A DNA stretch of 64,000 bases from Valencia hispanica (GCA_963556495.2 OY747702.1:12832193-12896192), one strand, 5' to 3'; shown: positions 21,346 through 33,879, numbered from the stretch's first letter. Notes: a model not told the origin generated them from the sequence alone. Numbers and translations: made by a program.

Positions 21346-22890
21346 GGTTTATTGTGATTTTATTTTTCTTCCATTTTCGCCCTTACTTTCTTAATCAAAA
21401 TGTTTAACAACCCCTGTTGAACCTTTAACTTGCTGAGACTGAAGAGAAAACCTGAAAGAGCTATTTTATTTTGACACGTTTCCTTTTTTTGTCCTGCCGC
21501 TTTTTGCGTTTATGAGGTACATTTGAGTTTGTGAAACCGTAAGCAGCTCCCATGAGCCTGCACAACGCAGTGAAAAAGCTGATTTGCAGTCATTTAACTG
21601 CTGACATGTTTAGCCAATGTATTTGTGCCTACTGCGGACAATTTGTCAGAAAACAGGGGGGCTTAAACATTAAGAAACTCATTAGTCAGGAAGCTATGTG
21701 CTTTGTAAAGCAGCTAAGTCTCAATATGCAGACATACACACTATCTGATAGTGCAGCTACTCTGTAGCTCTCGCACAATGAGGCACGCAAACATCATCTA
21801 TCTGCATCAGCAGCATCCTCTGGTATATAGGTTTTGAGGAAGCCTGAGCATAACATATTGAACAGCCCGGCACAACTTTATTTAATGACTCTCCATATTG
21901 TCTTCCCTACTACTGTTTCCCACAGGCAGGTAAAGCTTCTCTGACAAGAAGCAAATGTTAATAATAGATTCCATAACTACTTTGTAGAAAATTACTCAAC
22001 AGAAGGAACATATTGAAATGAATATTTAAAGATTTAGATTTCCACCGTTGAAAAAAAGGAATGGTTATGAGCTTCACTTGCAAATGCACATATTAATTTA
22101 TAGTATGTTGTAGATTTTGCCTGAGTGTGTACAGTATATGTTGCATACAGATGTGACTGGTGTCTGTGTGCTCCTCAGCAATGCATATCGTGTAAGTTAA
22201 ACACAGTAAATGTTTAGAAAATGTTAACAGCTGACTGCAGCATGGTACGCTCTTGGATTAAAACAGCTTCTGGAGAATAAATGAGACTGCTTCTAGCTGA
22301 TGATGGTGGTTGACTTTGAACACAGATGTCTTAAAGCCTCTGGATTCAGCTGCTATCAATCACTCGGGCTTAAATATTATTGTAGATGTTGCATGAAGCA
22401 TTGTGGCGTAGCATACGGCGTGAATGAATTACAGCTGATGCTTATGACATATGGACGAGACCATGCAGAGTTAGTTGCTTTGACATTTCAACCAATGACT
22501 GGGCGCATTCAACACCTTTTTCTTCTTTCCTCTGAGTTCATTGTGATCATGTTTTCCAGTGCATGTTATTGTTACTGTTCGTTTCATTCTATTGCAACTC
22601 TGTTCTTTCTTGTACGTGTTGAAAGGCCCTTTCAGAGTCTGAATGTTCTGAGATCACTTTTCATCTCCATGTGGGGTCATACAGTAGCGGTTTATCCAGG
22701 TACCATACCGGGGTTGGAGTGGAAGCTAATTTTAGTAACAGTGTCATGTCAGACATGGTTCCAACATAGTCTGGAAAACAACCAATTTCACGTGTTTTTT
22801 AGCGCTGCATCAGCATGGAAGAAGAAAACGGTGATAAGTATCACCCTCTTCTTCTTCCATTTCAAGTGTTTATTGGCTATATCCTTGTTT
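21346..22890. other. No gene supported
   Basis: No recognisable element. A 205-codon frame at 22300-22917 on the plus strand is the longest unexplained frame here. It is Cys/His/Phe-rich, has no recognisable domain and runs into the CATC satellite, so it is judged chance. Confidence 0.45.
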
Positions 22891-22894
22891 AAAT

Positions 22895-23615
22895 ATTCAA
22901 TCCATCCATCTGTCTGATCCATCCATTTATTCATCTATCTGATCGATCTATCCATCCAATCATCCATCCATCCATCCACCTGTCAAATCCATTCATCCAT
23001 CCATTTATCCATCAATTCATCATACTTCTTTGCATTACCAATTCATCTGTACATCTATCCACCTGTTCATCCATCCATCTGTCTGATCCACCCATTCATC
23101 CATCTGTCTAAACCACCCATCCATCCATCCTCCTGTCTAATCCATTCATCCATTGTTGCATCTATCCACCCATTTATCATACTTCTATGCATTACACATC
23201 CATCCGTCCATCCATCCATCCATCCATCCATCATACTTTTGTGCATTATTCATTCATTCATCCATCCATCCATCCATCGATCAAACTTCTGTGCATTATC
23301 CATCCATCATACTTCTATACATTACCCATCCATCTGTCTGATCCACCCATTCATCCATCTGTCTAAACCATCCATCCATCCATCCATCCATCCATCATAC
23401 TTTTGTGCATTATCCATTCATCCATCCATTCATCCATCCATCGATCAAATTTCTGTGCATTATCCATCCATCATACTTCTATACATCATCCATCTATCTG
23501 TCTGTCTATCCATCCATCCATCCATCCATCCTCCTGTCTAATCCATCCATCCATTGTTGCATCTGTCCACCCATTTATCATACTTCTATGCATTACACAT
23601 CCATCCATCCATCTG
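22895..23615 (+). repeat. CATC-rich satellite with longer-period phrases
   Basis: Irregular CATC/CATT tetranucleotide repeats run for about 720 bases. Longer phrases recur at spacing of roughly 60-170 bases, for example CATACTTCTATGCATTAC, TCGATCAAACTTCTGTGCAT and TCTGATCCACCCATTCATCC. This suggests segmental duplication of larger units on top of tetranucleotide slippage. Open frames translating to IHPSIHPSI are artefacts of the repeat. Confidence 0.9.
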
Positions 23616-25795
23616 ATTCTGTTTTTTAAATATTCCATACATAAAGTCAGACCACAGTAAGGGTTTCTACTTTGGATTTACAGTATACTCAGATATCTAA
23701 TGCTAAAACAGACTGAAAAATGATACTATTTTTGACACTTGAGATATGTAAAATCCCTGTAGACTACTGGATAATACATTACAGTGTTGATGATGAAGAA
23801 TGTCGTCTTCGATAGCCACTAACCCCATGGAAGAAGAAGAATATGCATTAATTCAACCCTTTAACAAACAATTCCCAAATAATCACAAGCTTTTTACTAC
23901 AGTACAAATGCTTCAAAAAAACCTTTACCATATAGAGATAAATATCTGCTGTGTTAAAGTTGTTTGTTTCAGAAGTTGTTTCTCTTGGGTAAACAATGCT
24001 GAGCTCCATGGCTTTTTAGTGGTTATATGACTTAGTCAATGTCATCTGTTGGAATTATCCTATTTACCTTTAGGCTATTGTCAGTCAACAAGCTAAATAT
24101 TGGCCAAACTCAACAAAATGGACAATGAGCTTAAAACTTAGCTGGCCACGGTGTGAGCTTTACATAGTGGACAGCCAGCTGATTTTCTACAGTAAGTAAA
24201 AAGTTGCATGTTTTGGCTTTGAAGTGAAGCATGAGTAAATGCACAGCATGTGTTATGCAGGACACCACATTTAAATTAAATAAAAAAATCACAACTCAGC
24301 CCAGTTTTTAAGGCTTGTATCACACTTAAAGAATATCTTTTCGACTGTCATATTGTGGATATATTTATTGGAGAGGTGGGAGTGTGAAGACCTAAATAAA
24401 CTGCTGACAGTAAGTCGACCGTGTCTCCAAATAAAGCAAATATCAGAAACGCTTAAACATTTTCACACACACAAACAGGACCTTTAGTCAACATTTTGTA
24501 CAATCTGGTGCCTTGCAGTGCATTACTTGTAATAGTGTCCCAAGGTTTGGTTTGGGGTGTCGATACACTGTAGGCACGTTCGAATAATCGATCTTGGGAA
24601 TTTCTGACTAAACCTAATACCCAACCGCTGTTTGTGAGATCGCACTGAATACATCAGCCCCACCTCCAACGACATTTATGGCCACAAGAAAAATGTGTGT
24701 GCCTTTGTTTGGCGTTTCTTAACAGTCAATGCACACTTCACAAAAAGATGTCAGCAGTAAAATGAAGTTCTGGGTCACATAGTCAAATTGTGACTTAAGT
24801 TAGAGTTGGTTGAATCATTTTTCATCATCCCCACCACAACAAGGTTTGGATTATCATTTCCTTAATTGAATCGAGTTAGTACGAAACATGGTAGAATATT
24901 TCATCATTCTTTGTTTTCTCTTCCCTGAAACAGTAAAGGCTACCAGAGCCACCATTCTATATTCCTAATCTGTCAGAACTGGACATGTGAAAATATAATT
25001 AATCAATCAATATAGATAAGAGACCTGGCTGGGAGATTACAGGTACTCATTTTTCTTGTAATATATTTTTTATTTACAAAAATATTTAAAAATAGTAAAA
25101 AAACAAAAAAAAACAAAAAACATGTGGTGATCTTAATATTGCAACGAAAAGACAAGAAATAGCATTAAATTAGAGCAAATTGCACCATATCTTAGCGAGG
25201 CAGAACAGCTTCATTACTTCTGTAAGGACAAACGCAAAAGATTTCAGCTTAGTTTAATCAACCGTTTTTTACAGCCATGCAAGCAAATATATTATCCCTT
25301 CCCTCCTGTAAATGAAAAATGGATTTAGACTGTATTGGAAACGTGTTAGTTCACTTAGCTACATAATATGAGCCCAACTATGCTTTGTTGTTTCAAAGTG
25401 CTTAGAATTTTTTTTTTCTAATATATATTATACCTATAGTTTTTTAATTTGCGGAAACTAGACTGGGTGTAAGGTTGTTGTTTTTAGCATAGTAGTCACC
25501 AATACTTCCTCCTCCAGTCTCTCTCTCTCTGATCACATTTATACCGAAACAACTGAGCCACATTATCGACCGAAAGTACAGACGGCACCAGTTCTCATTT
25601 CACTATCGCTTCCTGCTACTAATTTAGAGAGTAATTAAAGCATGAGAAGCATTTTAATTTCAGATTGGAAATTGAATCGAAGATATGATCGGCGTTAGAA
25701 CTTGCTTAGAACCCAGTGTTTGGCTCTCAACAAGAGTAAATAGGTGCATGAGAGACGAGTTGTGAGGCTGAAAAAGAAAAGTTACTTTACCTAAG
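23616..25795. other. AT-rich sequence, no gene seen
   Basis: No recognisable coding region, RNA gene or element end was found in about 2.2 kb. There are A-rich and T-rich runs near 25060-25120 and 25408-25420. Confidence 0.5.
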
Positions 25796-26245
25796 ACACT
25801 CAGGCCCTCACAGACTTGTTACATCTTTAAGAAGCTCTTATATCCTCCACTCATTACCTTTATTAATGACACCTGTTTGAACTCGTTATCTGTATAAAAG
25901 ACACCTGTCCACACCTTCAACCAGTCAGACTACAACCTCCACCATGGCTAAGACCAGAGAGCTGTCAAAGGACAGGAAGACTAGGATGAGACAATCTACA
26001 ATAAGCAAGCAGCTTGGTGAGAAGAGATTGGAGCAATTATTAGAAAATTAAATAACTACAAGATCACTGAAAATTTCCCTTAACTTGGGGCTCTATGCAG
26101 GATCTCACCTCGTGGGGTACACATGATCTTGAGAGAGGGGAGGAAAAAGCCCAGAACTACACAAGGGGAACTGGTCAAAGACCTGAACAGAGCTGGGACC
26201 ACAGTAACAAAGGATTACTATTAGTAACACACTACGTCATCATGG
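25796..26245 (+). mobile_element. Tc1-like transposon fragment, second copy of the 13281 family
   Basis: The sequence follows the same family as 13281-13812. It has the 5' UTR CACCTGTTTGAACTCGTTAT, the transposase start at ACCATGGCTAAGACCAGAGA (about 25941) and later GGGACCACAGTAACAAAGG and AGTAACACACTACG. It lacks the terminal inverted repeat and the second half of the transposase. The frame is broken by small deletions (for example near 25978 and 26015). Confidence 0.75.
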
Positions 26246-26275
26246 CCTATTTGTAATGGATGCCTTGACCACTTT

Positions 26276-26668
26276 TTCAATTCAATTCAGTTTATTTATA
26301 TAGCGCCAATTCACAACAGATGTCATCTCAAGGCACTTAACAAGAAGTCATTTCAATATATTTATACAAACATTCCAATCAGTTAAAAAGTTTCCTATTT
26401 AAGGAATCCCAGCAGATTGCGTCAGTCATTGGCGTGAGGTTGGGCCCCGTTGATGCAGACTTTCCAACCACAGCAATCCTTCAGTAATCCCTCATACTGA
26501 GCAAGCATGTAGCGACGGTGGAGAGGAAAAACTCCCCTTTAACAGGAAGAAACCTCCAACAGAACCAGGCTCAGTAGGAGCGGCCATGTGCCACGACCGT
26601 CTGGGGGTTTGAGAAGACAGAGCAGAAACACAGAAGGAACAGAAGATCTGATATAAGAGAACTTTCTA
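26276..26668 (-). mobile_element. 3'-UTR-only copy of the antisense L2-like LINE
   Basis: From TTCAATTCAATTCAGTTTAT to AGATCTGATATAAGAGAACT, this repeats 15392-15780 with only a handful of differences seen by eye (for example GATTGCATC versus GATTGCGTC). It is a young, strongly 5'-truncated insertion of the same family, lying between a Tc1 fragment and the next Tc1 element. Confidence 0.85.
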
Positions 26669-26689
26669 TATTTGGGCATGAAATCAATT

Positions 26690-28204
26690 AAACCTGTCTG
26701 ATAATTTTCTCGTTGGCTAAGCAGCTGAGGGCATTGTTAATCACTTTCAGCTGTATTGGTGTTCATGGACTTAACAACAGGTGCACTACAGTGGCAACAA
26801 TTAGAAAACCCTCAAAACAGGTATGGTTTTACATGTGGAGGACATTTCAAGTTTCTCCCTCTTGATCTTTTTTGGCTGGTTTTCCACTCGTGCTGGTTTT
26901 AGCTTGAGTAATTATCTCTACTGGCAGTATGAGGCGATTCCTTAACTCTACAGAAGTTGCACAGGTTGTCCAACTTCTCCAGGATGGCACATCCACACGT
27001 GCTGCAGCAAGAAGGTTTAATGTGTCTTCCAGCACAATCTCCAGAAAATGGAGATTTCAGGAGACTGGTGGTTATTCTCGGAGAGCTGGACAGGGCCGTA
27101 GAAGGTCCTCAACCCATCAGCAGGACCGATACCTGCTCCTTTGTGCAAGGCGGAACAGGCTGAGCACTGCTCGTGCCCTACAGAATGATCTCCAGAGGGC
27201 CACTGGTGTGAATGTCTCTACCCAAGCAATCAGGAACAGACTTCATGAAGATGGCCTGAGGGCCCGACGTCCTGTTGTGGGCCCTGTGCTCACTGCCCAG
27301 CACCGTGGAGCTCGATTGGCATTTGCTCAAGAACACCAGAATTGGCAAGTCCGCCACTGGCGCCCTGTACTTTTTACAGATGAGAGCAGGTTCACCCTGA
27401 GCACCTGTGATAGACGTGAAAGAGTCTGGAAAAGACAAGAAGAACGTTATGCTGCCTGCAACGTTGTTCAACATGACAGGTTTGGTGGTGGGTCAGTGAT
27501 GGTCTGGGGAGGCATATCCATGGAGGGACGCACAGACCTCTACTGCCTAGGAAATGGTGCTCTGACTGCCATAAGGTATCAAGATGAAATCCTTGAACCC
27601 ATTGTCAGACCCTACGCTGGTGCAGTAGGTCCTGGTTTCCTCCTAATGCACGAGAATGCCCGGCCTCATGTGGCAAGAGTATTCACGCAGTACCTTGAGG
27701 ATGAAGAAATTGAAACCATTGAATGGCCTTCATGATCCCCTGACTTAAACCCAATAGAACATCTGTGGGACATTATGTTTCGGTCCATTAGGCGCCGCCA
27801 GGTTGCTCCTCAGACTGTACAACAGCTCAGGGATGCCCTCACACAGATCTGGGAGGAAATGCCACAAGACACCATCCGTCGTCTCATTGGGAGCATGCCC
27901 GACGTTGTCAAGCATGCATACAAGCTCGTGGGGGCCACACAAGATACTGAAAAGCATTTTGTGTTGCAGAAATTAAGTTTTTGAAAAAATGGACTAGCCT
28001 GCCACATCTTCATTTCACTCTGATTTTAGGGTGTCTACACAAATGGGCCCTCTGTAGGCTGAAAACTTTTATTTCCATTAAAAGACTTGGCATCCTTTTG
28101 TTCCTAAGACATTGCCCTGTCATTATTTATATAGATATCCAACTTCATTTTGAGATCTGATGTATCTAATGTGGTTGTGTAAAGTGCTCCTTTAATTTTT
28201 GTGA

Positions 28205-28215
<11 letters not shown>
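26690..28215 (+). mobile_element. Tc1-like transposon, left inverted repeat not seen
   Basis: The right end TAAAGTGCTCCTTTAATTTT followed by GTGAGCAGTG (28180-28210) is the inverse of a well-known Tc1-type terminus in fishes. The matching left terminus is not visible before the transposase, where the LINE 3' copy (26276-26668) sits instead, so the left side is probably deleted. The transposase relic occupies 26929-27984. The left boundary given is approximate. Confidence 0.7.
26929..27984 (+). pseudogene. Tc1-like transposase, stop codon and altered catalytic residue
   Basis: The ATG at 26929 opens 268 codons, and a TGA at 27733-27735 interrupts a frame that stays open to 27984. An N-terminal paired-type helix-turn-helix ([34 protein letters not shown]) and an RRAGQGRRR basic hook are seen. 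The catalytic domain has FTDESRF (Asp about 151), SVMVWGGIS, then HENARPH, where the family normally has Asp and here has Glu (about 242). After the stop come SPDLNPIEHLWD and its Glu, 34 residues on, giving DD34E spacing. The TGA could come from a decayed CGA codon. Two independent lesions mean it is inactive. Confidence 0.9.

Positions 28216-28260
<45 letters not shown>
28208..28260. repeat. GT/TA microsatellite
   Basis: A GT run (28208-28237) passes into a TA run (28238-28260) directly at the right end of the Tc1-like element. The TA run may have grown from its TA target site. Confidence 0.9.
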
Positions 28261-28261
28261 C

Positions 28262-28680
28262 CATGGTCTGGGTGAATACTCGATTCTGATTGGCTGGAGG
28301 GTGTAGGTTAAAAAGTGATAATGTACAACTTTGAAGACTGGGATGGTAACGTAACGTAAGGAACGTAAGGTAAAGCCACAATCTCACTTCCCTTCGCTGA
28401 TCAACTGCTGTGGTCGGCTCGCTGTGGCCACGTTGCTTGGCAACGCCTGTATACGGGAGATATTAAATAGTGCGCTCGACTTATAAAAATAAAAACCCTC
28501 ACGATTTTAACTCTAAAACATATTAAAGTATAATTAATTGATTAAATACTTATTTCTTTCGTAAGTGACCATGGAATAAGCGGGATAATGCCCTTCGAGG
28601 TGTCCATTATCAGAAATTAATGGACACCTCGTCGGCCATTATCCCTTACATATACCCCCTCTCGCTTATATGGCAAAATT
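28262..28680. repeat. Inverted-repeat element with terminal hairpin
   Basis: Near its right end two 28-base arms, 28582-28609 and 28618-28645, are inverse copies (ATAATG, GAGGTGTCCATTA and neighbours) around an 8-base loop. The left side begins ACCATGGTCTGGGTGAATAC, and ACCATGG recurs at 28568. The layout suits a non-autonomous DNA element with a sub-terminal hairpin. The superfamily is unknown to me and no flanking duplication was settled. Confidence 0.5.
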
Positions 28681-29694
28681 GTAACAACAGATGGACTCTC
28701 AGGAGACTGAATTTAGTTGGTTGAACAATGAAAACAAATGCTTGGCAAACTTTTAAAAATGTCTCTTATCAAAATATAAAATGTATATAAAATGTTTTAT
28801 AAATAAATTATGTATAAAATGTATATGTATAATGTATAATTTTCTTTCAAATTCCCAACTATGCACTTCTTTTTGATGCTGTATTGCATAACATCCCAAT
28901 AAAATACGTCAAGGTTTATGGCTGTAATGCAACATATTGTAAAAAAAAAAAAAAAGAAAGGTGCATAGCAAGTTTGAAATTTTGTTTTGAAAGGTGCTAG
29001 ACATTTTATGGGGGGTGATTTGAAAGCAGGACAGCTCTACAAACATAAATAAATAAATATCACTATTGCATTCTTTAAATTTGTTCATTTTTAAGCAGAT
29101 TCTACAGAAGTTGCTTTACCTCCAGGGATTTTCTCTGTATAAATACAGTCTTTTTACGGATCCCTTCATTTCCCCAACTTTGCCATTTGTTTTCAGGTAT
29201 TCCAGTTCTTTCCGTGCCTCTTGCACTGTGGATTCCCAATGAGATGGCAGTCACTCTGACATTTAAATAAACTCTCAATAAACATATTTTTTGTGACTGT
29301 GAATGTTTGAGAATTCCCACAGTGGCCATCAGTATTCTAGTGCTCCACACTGTTACCAATGCCTCTCCCAAAACCCAGACAAATGGCAAATATAACCTTT
29401 AGTTGTCCAGACATGCACACACATACACACGCACACACACATGCACACGTTCACATTTACAGGCAAAATAATCAAAAATGTTTCCTAGATGAGTACTCAA
29501 ACTTTGCTCTGCACATTAGTTTCCCAGCCTTCAAGGCCATCTTTAATTATTAATAAGCGGATGTAATTTCTTATTCATGGAGATATGACCAGGGTTTCAG
29601 AGATGGGCTCAAAATTTGAGACATTATTAGATTAAGTTGGTGTCACACATTGAGACTTCACCAGCACAATGCTAAATTTATTGTAAGGAAGATG
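28681..29694. other. AT-rich sequence, no gene seen
   Basis: No recognisable gene or element. A 15-base A-run lies near 28940 and an imperfect CA repeat at about 29413-29450. Confidence 0.5.
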
Positions 29695-30025
29695 TTTTAA
29701 AAGCGAAATAAGACCTAATTACTGTCCTGCTCACTCCTGTCTGATCATTGGCTGCACCTGTCTCCAATCTGGCACACCTGATCCTCCTTCCGCTCTGTCT
29801 ATTTAAACCCTTCACTTCCCGTTGGATCATTGACGTCTCTCCATGCTGTGTCTCACCCTGCTGCTCTCCCTCCTGCTCATTCGTGTCAGCCTGGTATCCT
29901 GTCATGTCGTTCCTGTCATCATCCTCTTCATCATTCTAATAAACATCCTTGCACCTTTTCCACATCTCCGTTTGGGTCCATGCTGCATCCAGAGACACAC
30001 GCACCTGACATCTGTATTCTCACTG
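29695..30025 (+). repeat. LTR-like segment (possible solo LTR)
   Basis: A C/T-rich upstream part (CACCTGTCTCCAATC...), a TATTTAAACCC TATA-like box near 29799-29809 and an AATAAA signal near 29937 are followed by the phrase CCGTTTGGGTCCATGCTGCA. This order resembles the U3-R-U5 plan of fish LTR retrotransposons. No terminal TG/CA pair with a flanking duplication was confirmed, so this remains tentative. Confidence 0.3.
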
Positions 30026-30812
30026 TAAGCCTTTTGCTAAAAACGCTACAGCACTTACAGAAAGTGGTCAACAATAGCATTTTGGACAGGTCTAGTACCG
30101 TGTCAAATTCATAGTTGTAGCAGAAAGCAGTTTGATCACTCAAGGCCTGGAGAAAAGGTGCCAAAACAAATAGCATTAAGCAACAGTGAAGTCTGGTGGC
30201 AGTTGTCATACAAACCAAGTTAGGGATTTGGTCAATAAATGGTTTCTTCCTTGCTAAGAAACACAAACTGATACTGAGGCATCATGGTGTACCATGACAG
30301 AGGTGTATGACTGTTCCCATGTGTACAGTGTAGCAGGACAACAACCCCGAACACAAGCTAGTGTCAACCAGAGCTATCTTCAGCCTAAAGGTGGGCAAAA
30401 ATTCCTGCAAGTAGTTCGAACATTACCCTGATGCCGTCCAGTATCATCAAGAGTGCTGTGAAAATGGGAGAATGTTAGCTAGCCTACATCCACAAAAAAT
30501 ATTTTATTAGCTCTGCAAGAGGTTCAGAAAAACAAACCTGTCAAGTGTCCCCACAACTGTTCAACTATAAAACTATTTATAAGCTGTGGTAAGATACGCT
30601 GTATCTTCCCATGAAAGCTAGCATGTCTAAAACACACATCACGTGGGTCTAAACATAAAAAAGGCGTGCAGTTTGAGAAGCAATCAAAATTAAGAGCACC
30701 CAAGTGTACAATCACTCAATCAAACTTTATTTCGAACACACAAGGGATCTATATAAAAGAAAAAAAAAGAAAAAATATACTACAAATAAATACAGCTAAA
30801 TTACATTATATG
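30026..30812. other. Mostly unassigned, possible Tc1 transposase scrap
   Basis: A short plus-strand translation at 30332-30370, QDNNPEHK preceded by a stop, resembles the second catalytic block (QDN.P.H) of Tc1-like transposases. It is too short to be sure. At 30715-30740 the phrase CAATCACTCAATCAAACTTT resembles an antisense LINE 3' end. Nothing else is recognised. Confidence 0.3.
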
Positions 30813-31566
30813 CAGGGGTGGACTGGGACAATACTTGATGCCTGCACATTTACCAGTGTAGTAGTAGATTAAATAAAATAGGTTACACCATCAACATAAA
30901 CGTGTGACTACTTTTAAGCTAACAGGTACCAGACTAGTTGAAAATCTGACTACTGTGTCAATCATAGTATACCACAAGTGAGAGGTACACAGGTGGCGCA
31001 CTGCCAATGTGTAGGTTTATTCTCTGTAACACTGAACACAGATATTATCACTTCAAATAATCTAGACTTGTAAAGTTCATTGCATACTGATCATCATAAG
31101 TGAAGCACAATTTATTCTAACAGCATTGCCTGTATGTTTGTTTTGTACTTAAATTGTACCTGAAGGTTCCTGCTCTGATTCCTCCCTACTGCTGTCCACC
31201 ACTGCCGTGACCGCAGGAGCTCCTGCAGCATTTCTCCATCTTTGTACGGAAAAATACAAAAGCCACCTATAATATTCCAGCTTTTCAGATTCAGTAATTG
31301 ACCATTTTTATGCATTGGCTATGTCCATATAACAACAAATGTTCATAATGTCAATGGGATTTTACCTGGTTTAATAAAAGTTCAATTAAATAATTGAAAA
31401 GGATTTCAATATATGTGATGGACAGGCAATAATTTTGACCCAAGAACTAAAAGTGGGAGGGAGTGTGTCTGCAGCGCTTTACAAACCCTACTGAGCCGCA
31501 TGGGCCAGTTCGGCGGCCAGGCCACTGGGAAATCTCCCAATGCTCTCGATGGCCATTCTGCCACTG
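30813..31566. mobile_element. hAT-like non-autonomous element
   Basis: The left end CAGGGGTGGACTGGGACA and the inverse of the right end (CAGTGGCAGAATGGCCA) form an imperfect inverted repeat starting CAG, typical of hAT. The right-terminal sequence GGCCACTGGGAAATCTCCCA matches a fish hAT terminus I recognise. The flanks ATTATATG and ATTCTAAA match at 5 of 8 positions, weak support for an old duplication. The interior encodes nothing recognisable. Confidence 0.5.
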
Positions 31567-31834
31567 ATTCTAAATAGATACCTTCTCAAGTGTTTCCAGA
31601 ACAAGAGGTATTTTGTACTAGGCTACTACTCTTTCTAGGCATTATTATGGTACCTATTATTTCAATAGAAAAACCCCCAGTTCATATAATACATTTTTAC
31701 ACAAAGTTTCTAAGAGCATTTAATGTTGATACATTATATTCCACAAACAACTGACTGGCACTAGTCCAATGAGAAACCTTCAAAAGCATTCTAAATGCCT
31801 CGTAAGCCACTTGCAGCTTTTTCACCTTACTGTA

Positions 31835-32180
31835 ACTTCACCAAAAGGGGGCAGTATAAAGAGGAGTACAGTAAACTTTAAACAATGCAATTTTAACATA
31901 TTGAGAACTCATAAAAAATGTGTGTGCCACCTTATTAGCCTGTGCATACAATTTACAATATTGCATTTGAATGTAATCATTGTCACTCACGTCATCTCTG
32001 ATAATATGACCAAGGTGTTTAATTTTGTTCACAATAGTGAACTCTTTATGTGAGAGAAGGAAATATGGAAGGTTTTCAGTCCTCTCCTCCTTAGCCTTCA
32101 AAATCATAACTACAATTTTTTATGTTAAGTTCTATATTGATTAGCAGACCATATTCTGAGCCAACTCTCAGAAGCTGCTG
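31835..32180 (-). mobile_element. LINE reverse transcriptase fragment, antisense
   Basis: Read right to left, LQQLLRVGSEYGLLINIE leads into an 89-codon frame from 32107 to 31838. It contains KIKHLGHIIRDDVSDNDYI, KLYAQANKVAHTFF and VKIALFKVYCTPLYTAPFW. This is the post-YADD region (KYLGH...D, YAQ.N.L...F, ALFK.YC..LYT) of a non-LTR element. A G-to-stop or frame change separates the two pieces near 32110-32120. Clade not assigned. Confidence 0.65.
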
Positions 32181-33875
32181 TAATCCAGCAGAGTAGAAAA
32201 ACTAATTAACTGAATAAATCAGAAAATAGGTGCAACTGTCCTGCAGCTGGAATCAATTCAAGCATCCAGTAACCACAGGTGAGTGGATCTTCATTAGTGG
32301 AGTCAGAATATCTGCGTAGCAAAAGATGAAGTAATGTAATTAATTGGTCATTGCTCTAACATTTGGATAACAGGTGACCTTTTCTTGGCATCCTGACAAT
32401 CTTTTTTTCTTTTTGGGTTAAATTATTTCTCTACTGACCTGTACAAAGGTCATGCCTTAATTACTAAAGGCTACATATTTTTGTATGTCATATTTAAGGC
32501 TGTTAAACCCGAGGACTAGGGATTACTTTTTTTCAACAGGCTTGAGACAACACAACCTGACAGAAAAAATTGTCCTAATGCACATCAAATTAAACAGAAG
32601 ACCACGCGCTACAAGGCTATCTAAACTATTTTTACCAACCACAAACACAACTCAGATGCCACGTAAATAACTATTTGCGAACAAACTCGTAACATCATAG
32701 TTTTGTCAACCCAGCCTCCACATTTCTGGCTTACCGCAGCAATCCTTTGTCCTAAATTCCAAGCAGCCCCTCAAATGAAAGCAGAGAACCAGCCAATTCC
32801 AAAGATACATCTGCCAATATGTTACACCAAAGCACCGCGGAGATATAAGCCAAAGTATAACACAACAGGAAATCGCTTTTCAGAATCGCAGTAGTAAAAT
32901 CTGCCTTACCTTTGCTGTTTTGCCGTGTAAAGATGATTTCTTCGGCAAATAAACGTTATTTTCTGATATTTCCATCTGTTCTGCACCATTCAGGACTTTT
33001 CGGGCGTTTCTCTTACTATTTGTGGCTCCTAGAAAGTGTTTGTTGTCTGTTCACTGAGAATGCTGGCACTTCCTGGTACTCTGTTCTCGGCTCTCTGGTT
33101 GGCTGACTGTGTTGTCAATCTTGTTTGGAAAGTTTTGGCGTTATTCTATAGGTTTCTACGAATCCAACGAGGTATCGCTCATCAAAATTGACCAATCCGC
33201 GGCGAGGGTAGGTCTTTGCGTGAAATAAAACTACCAGCCGGCAAGACAGGCGGATTATGTAAGAGGGCGCACAGCGCACAGGATAAAAATATACATATAT
33301 ACATTATTGCTTTATTATAAGATTTTTTTTCCAAAACGCCCAAAAGTGTTTATTTTAGGACTACTGAACACTATGTGACATTAAAATAAAAAATATAACT
33401 TTTACATGACAAAAATAGAAATGGCCCTTTGTGCCAAACTGTGCCAAACTGGACACCTCGCCTGACTTGCCTGTACTAAAACCTCTCTAGTTTTGTCCTG
33501 CTTCACATAATCAGTATCAAGTTTTGCAGAGATAATGTCCACATGTTGTATTTACATTTTATTGAGTAACCATTGCCATTCAAGCAATATCCATAGAGTT
33601 TTTCAATATAAAACATGTTTGTTTTTTTAGGCGGAGCAAAGGAAAACACATTTCTGTTGTGTTCTATCTTCAGTTTCTCCTAACCAGTAACAGATAACAT
33701 ACATAATGATACATCTATCAATTCTACTCAATGTTATCTTTACAATGACACCAAAATGGTTCAAATACTCCTTTTGGTTGCTGAAATATACTAATTTTTA
33801 ATGGGTAAGCATTTTTCGAGAAACAGGCTTCAAAATAGGCCGAGGGTTTGTCAGGTTAAGGCAGATACACCATGG
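32181..33875. other. No gene seen
   Basis: No recognisable protein or element end. The short frames at 32485, 32703 and 32912 have no domain. The stretch is the left flank of the retroviral insertion. Confidence 0.45.
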
Positions 33876-33879
33876 AGTG

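Noticed and set aside
22300..22917. 205-codon open frame on the plus strand
   Set aside because: No recognisable domain, unusual Cys/Phe-rich translation, runs into the CATC satellite, and no splice or promoter context; judged chance.
22895..23615. CRISPR-like spaced repeats
   Set aside because: Repeats are irregular tetranucleotides in a eukaryotic genome, with no constant repeat and unique spacers.
23153..23660. Several 60-100-codon frames reading IHPSIHPS
   Set aside because: Direct translation of the CATC satellite.
13281..26668. Possible large segmental duplication: a Tc1 fragment plus the same LINE 3' UTR occur at both 13.3-15.8 kb and 25.8-26.7 kb
   Set aside because: Spacing, order and intervening elements (SINE, Rex3-like) differ, and the Tc1 copies have different deletions; independent insertions explain it better.
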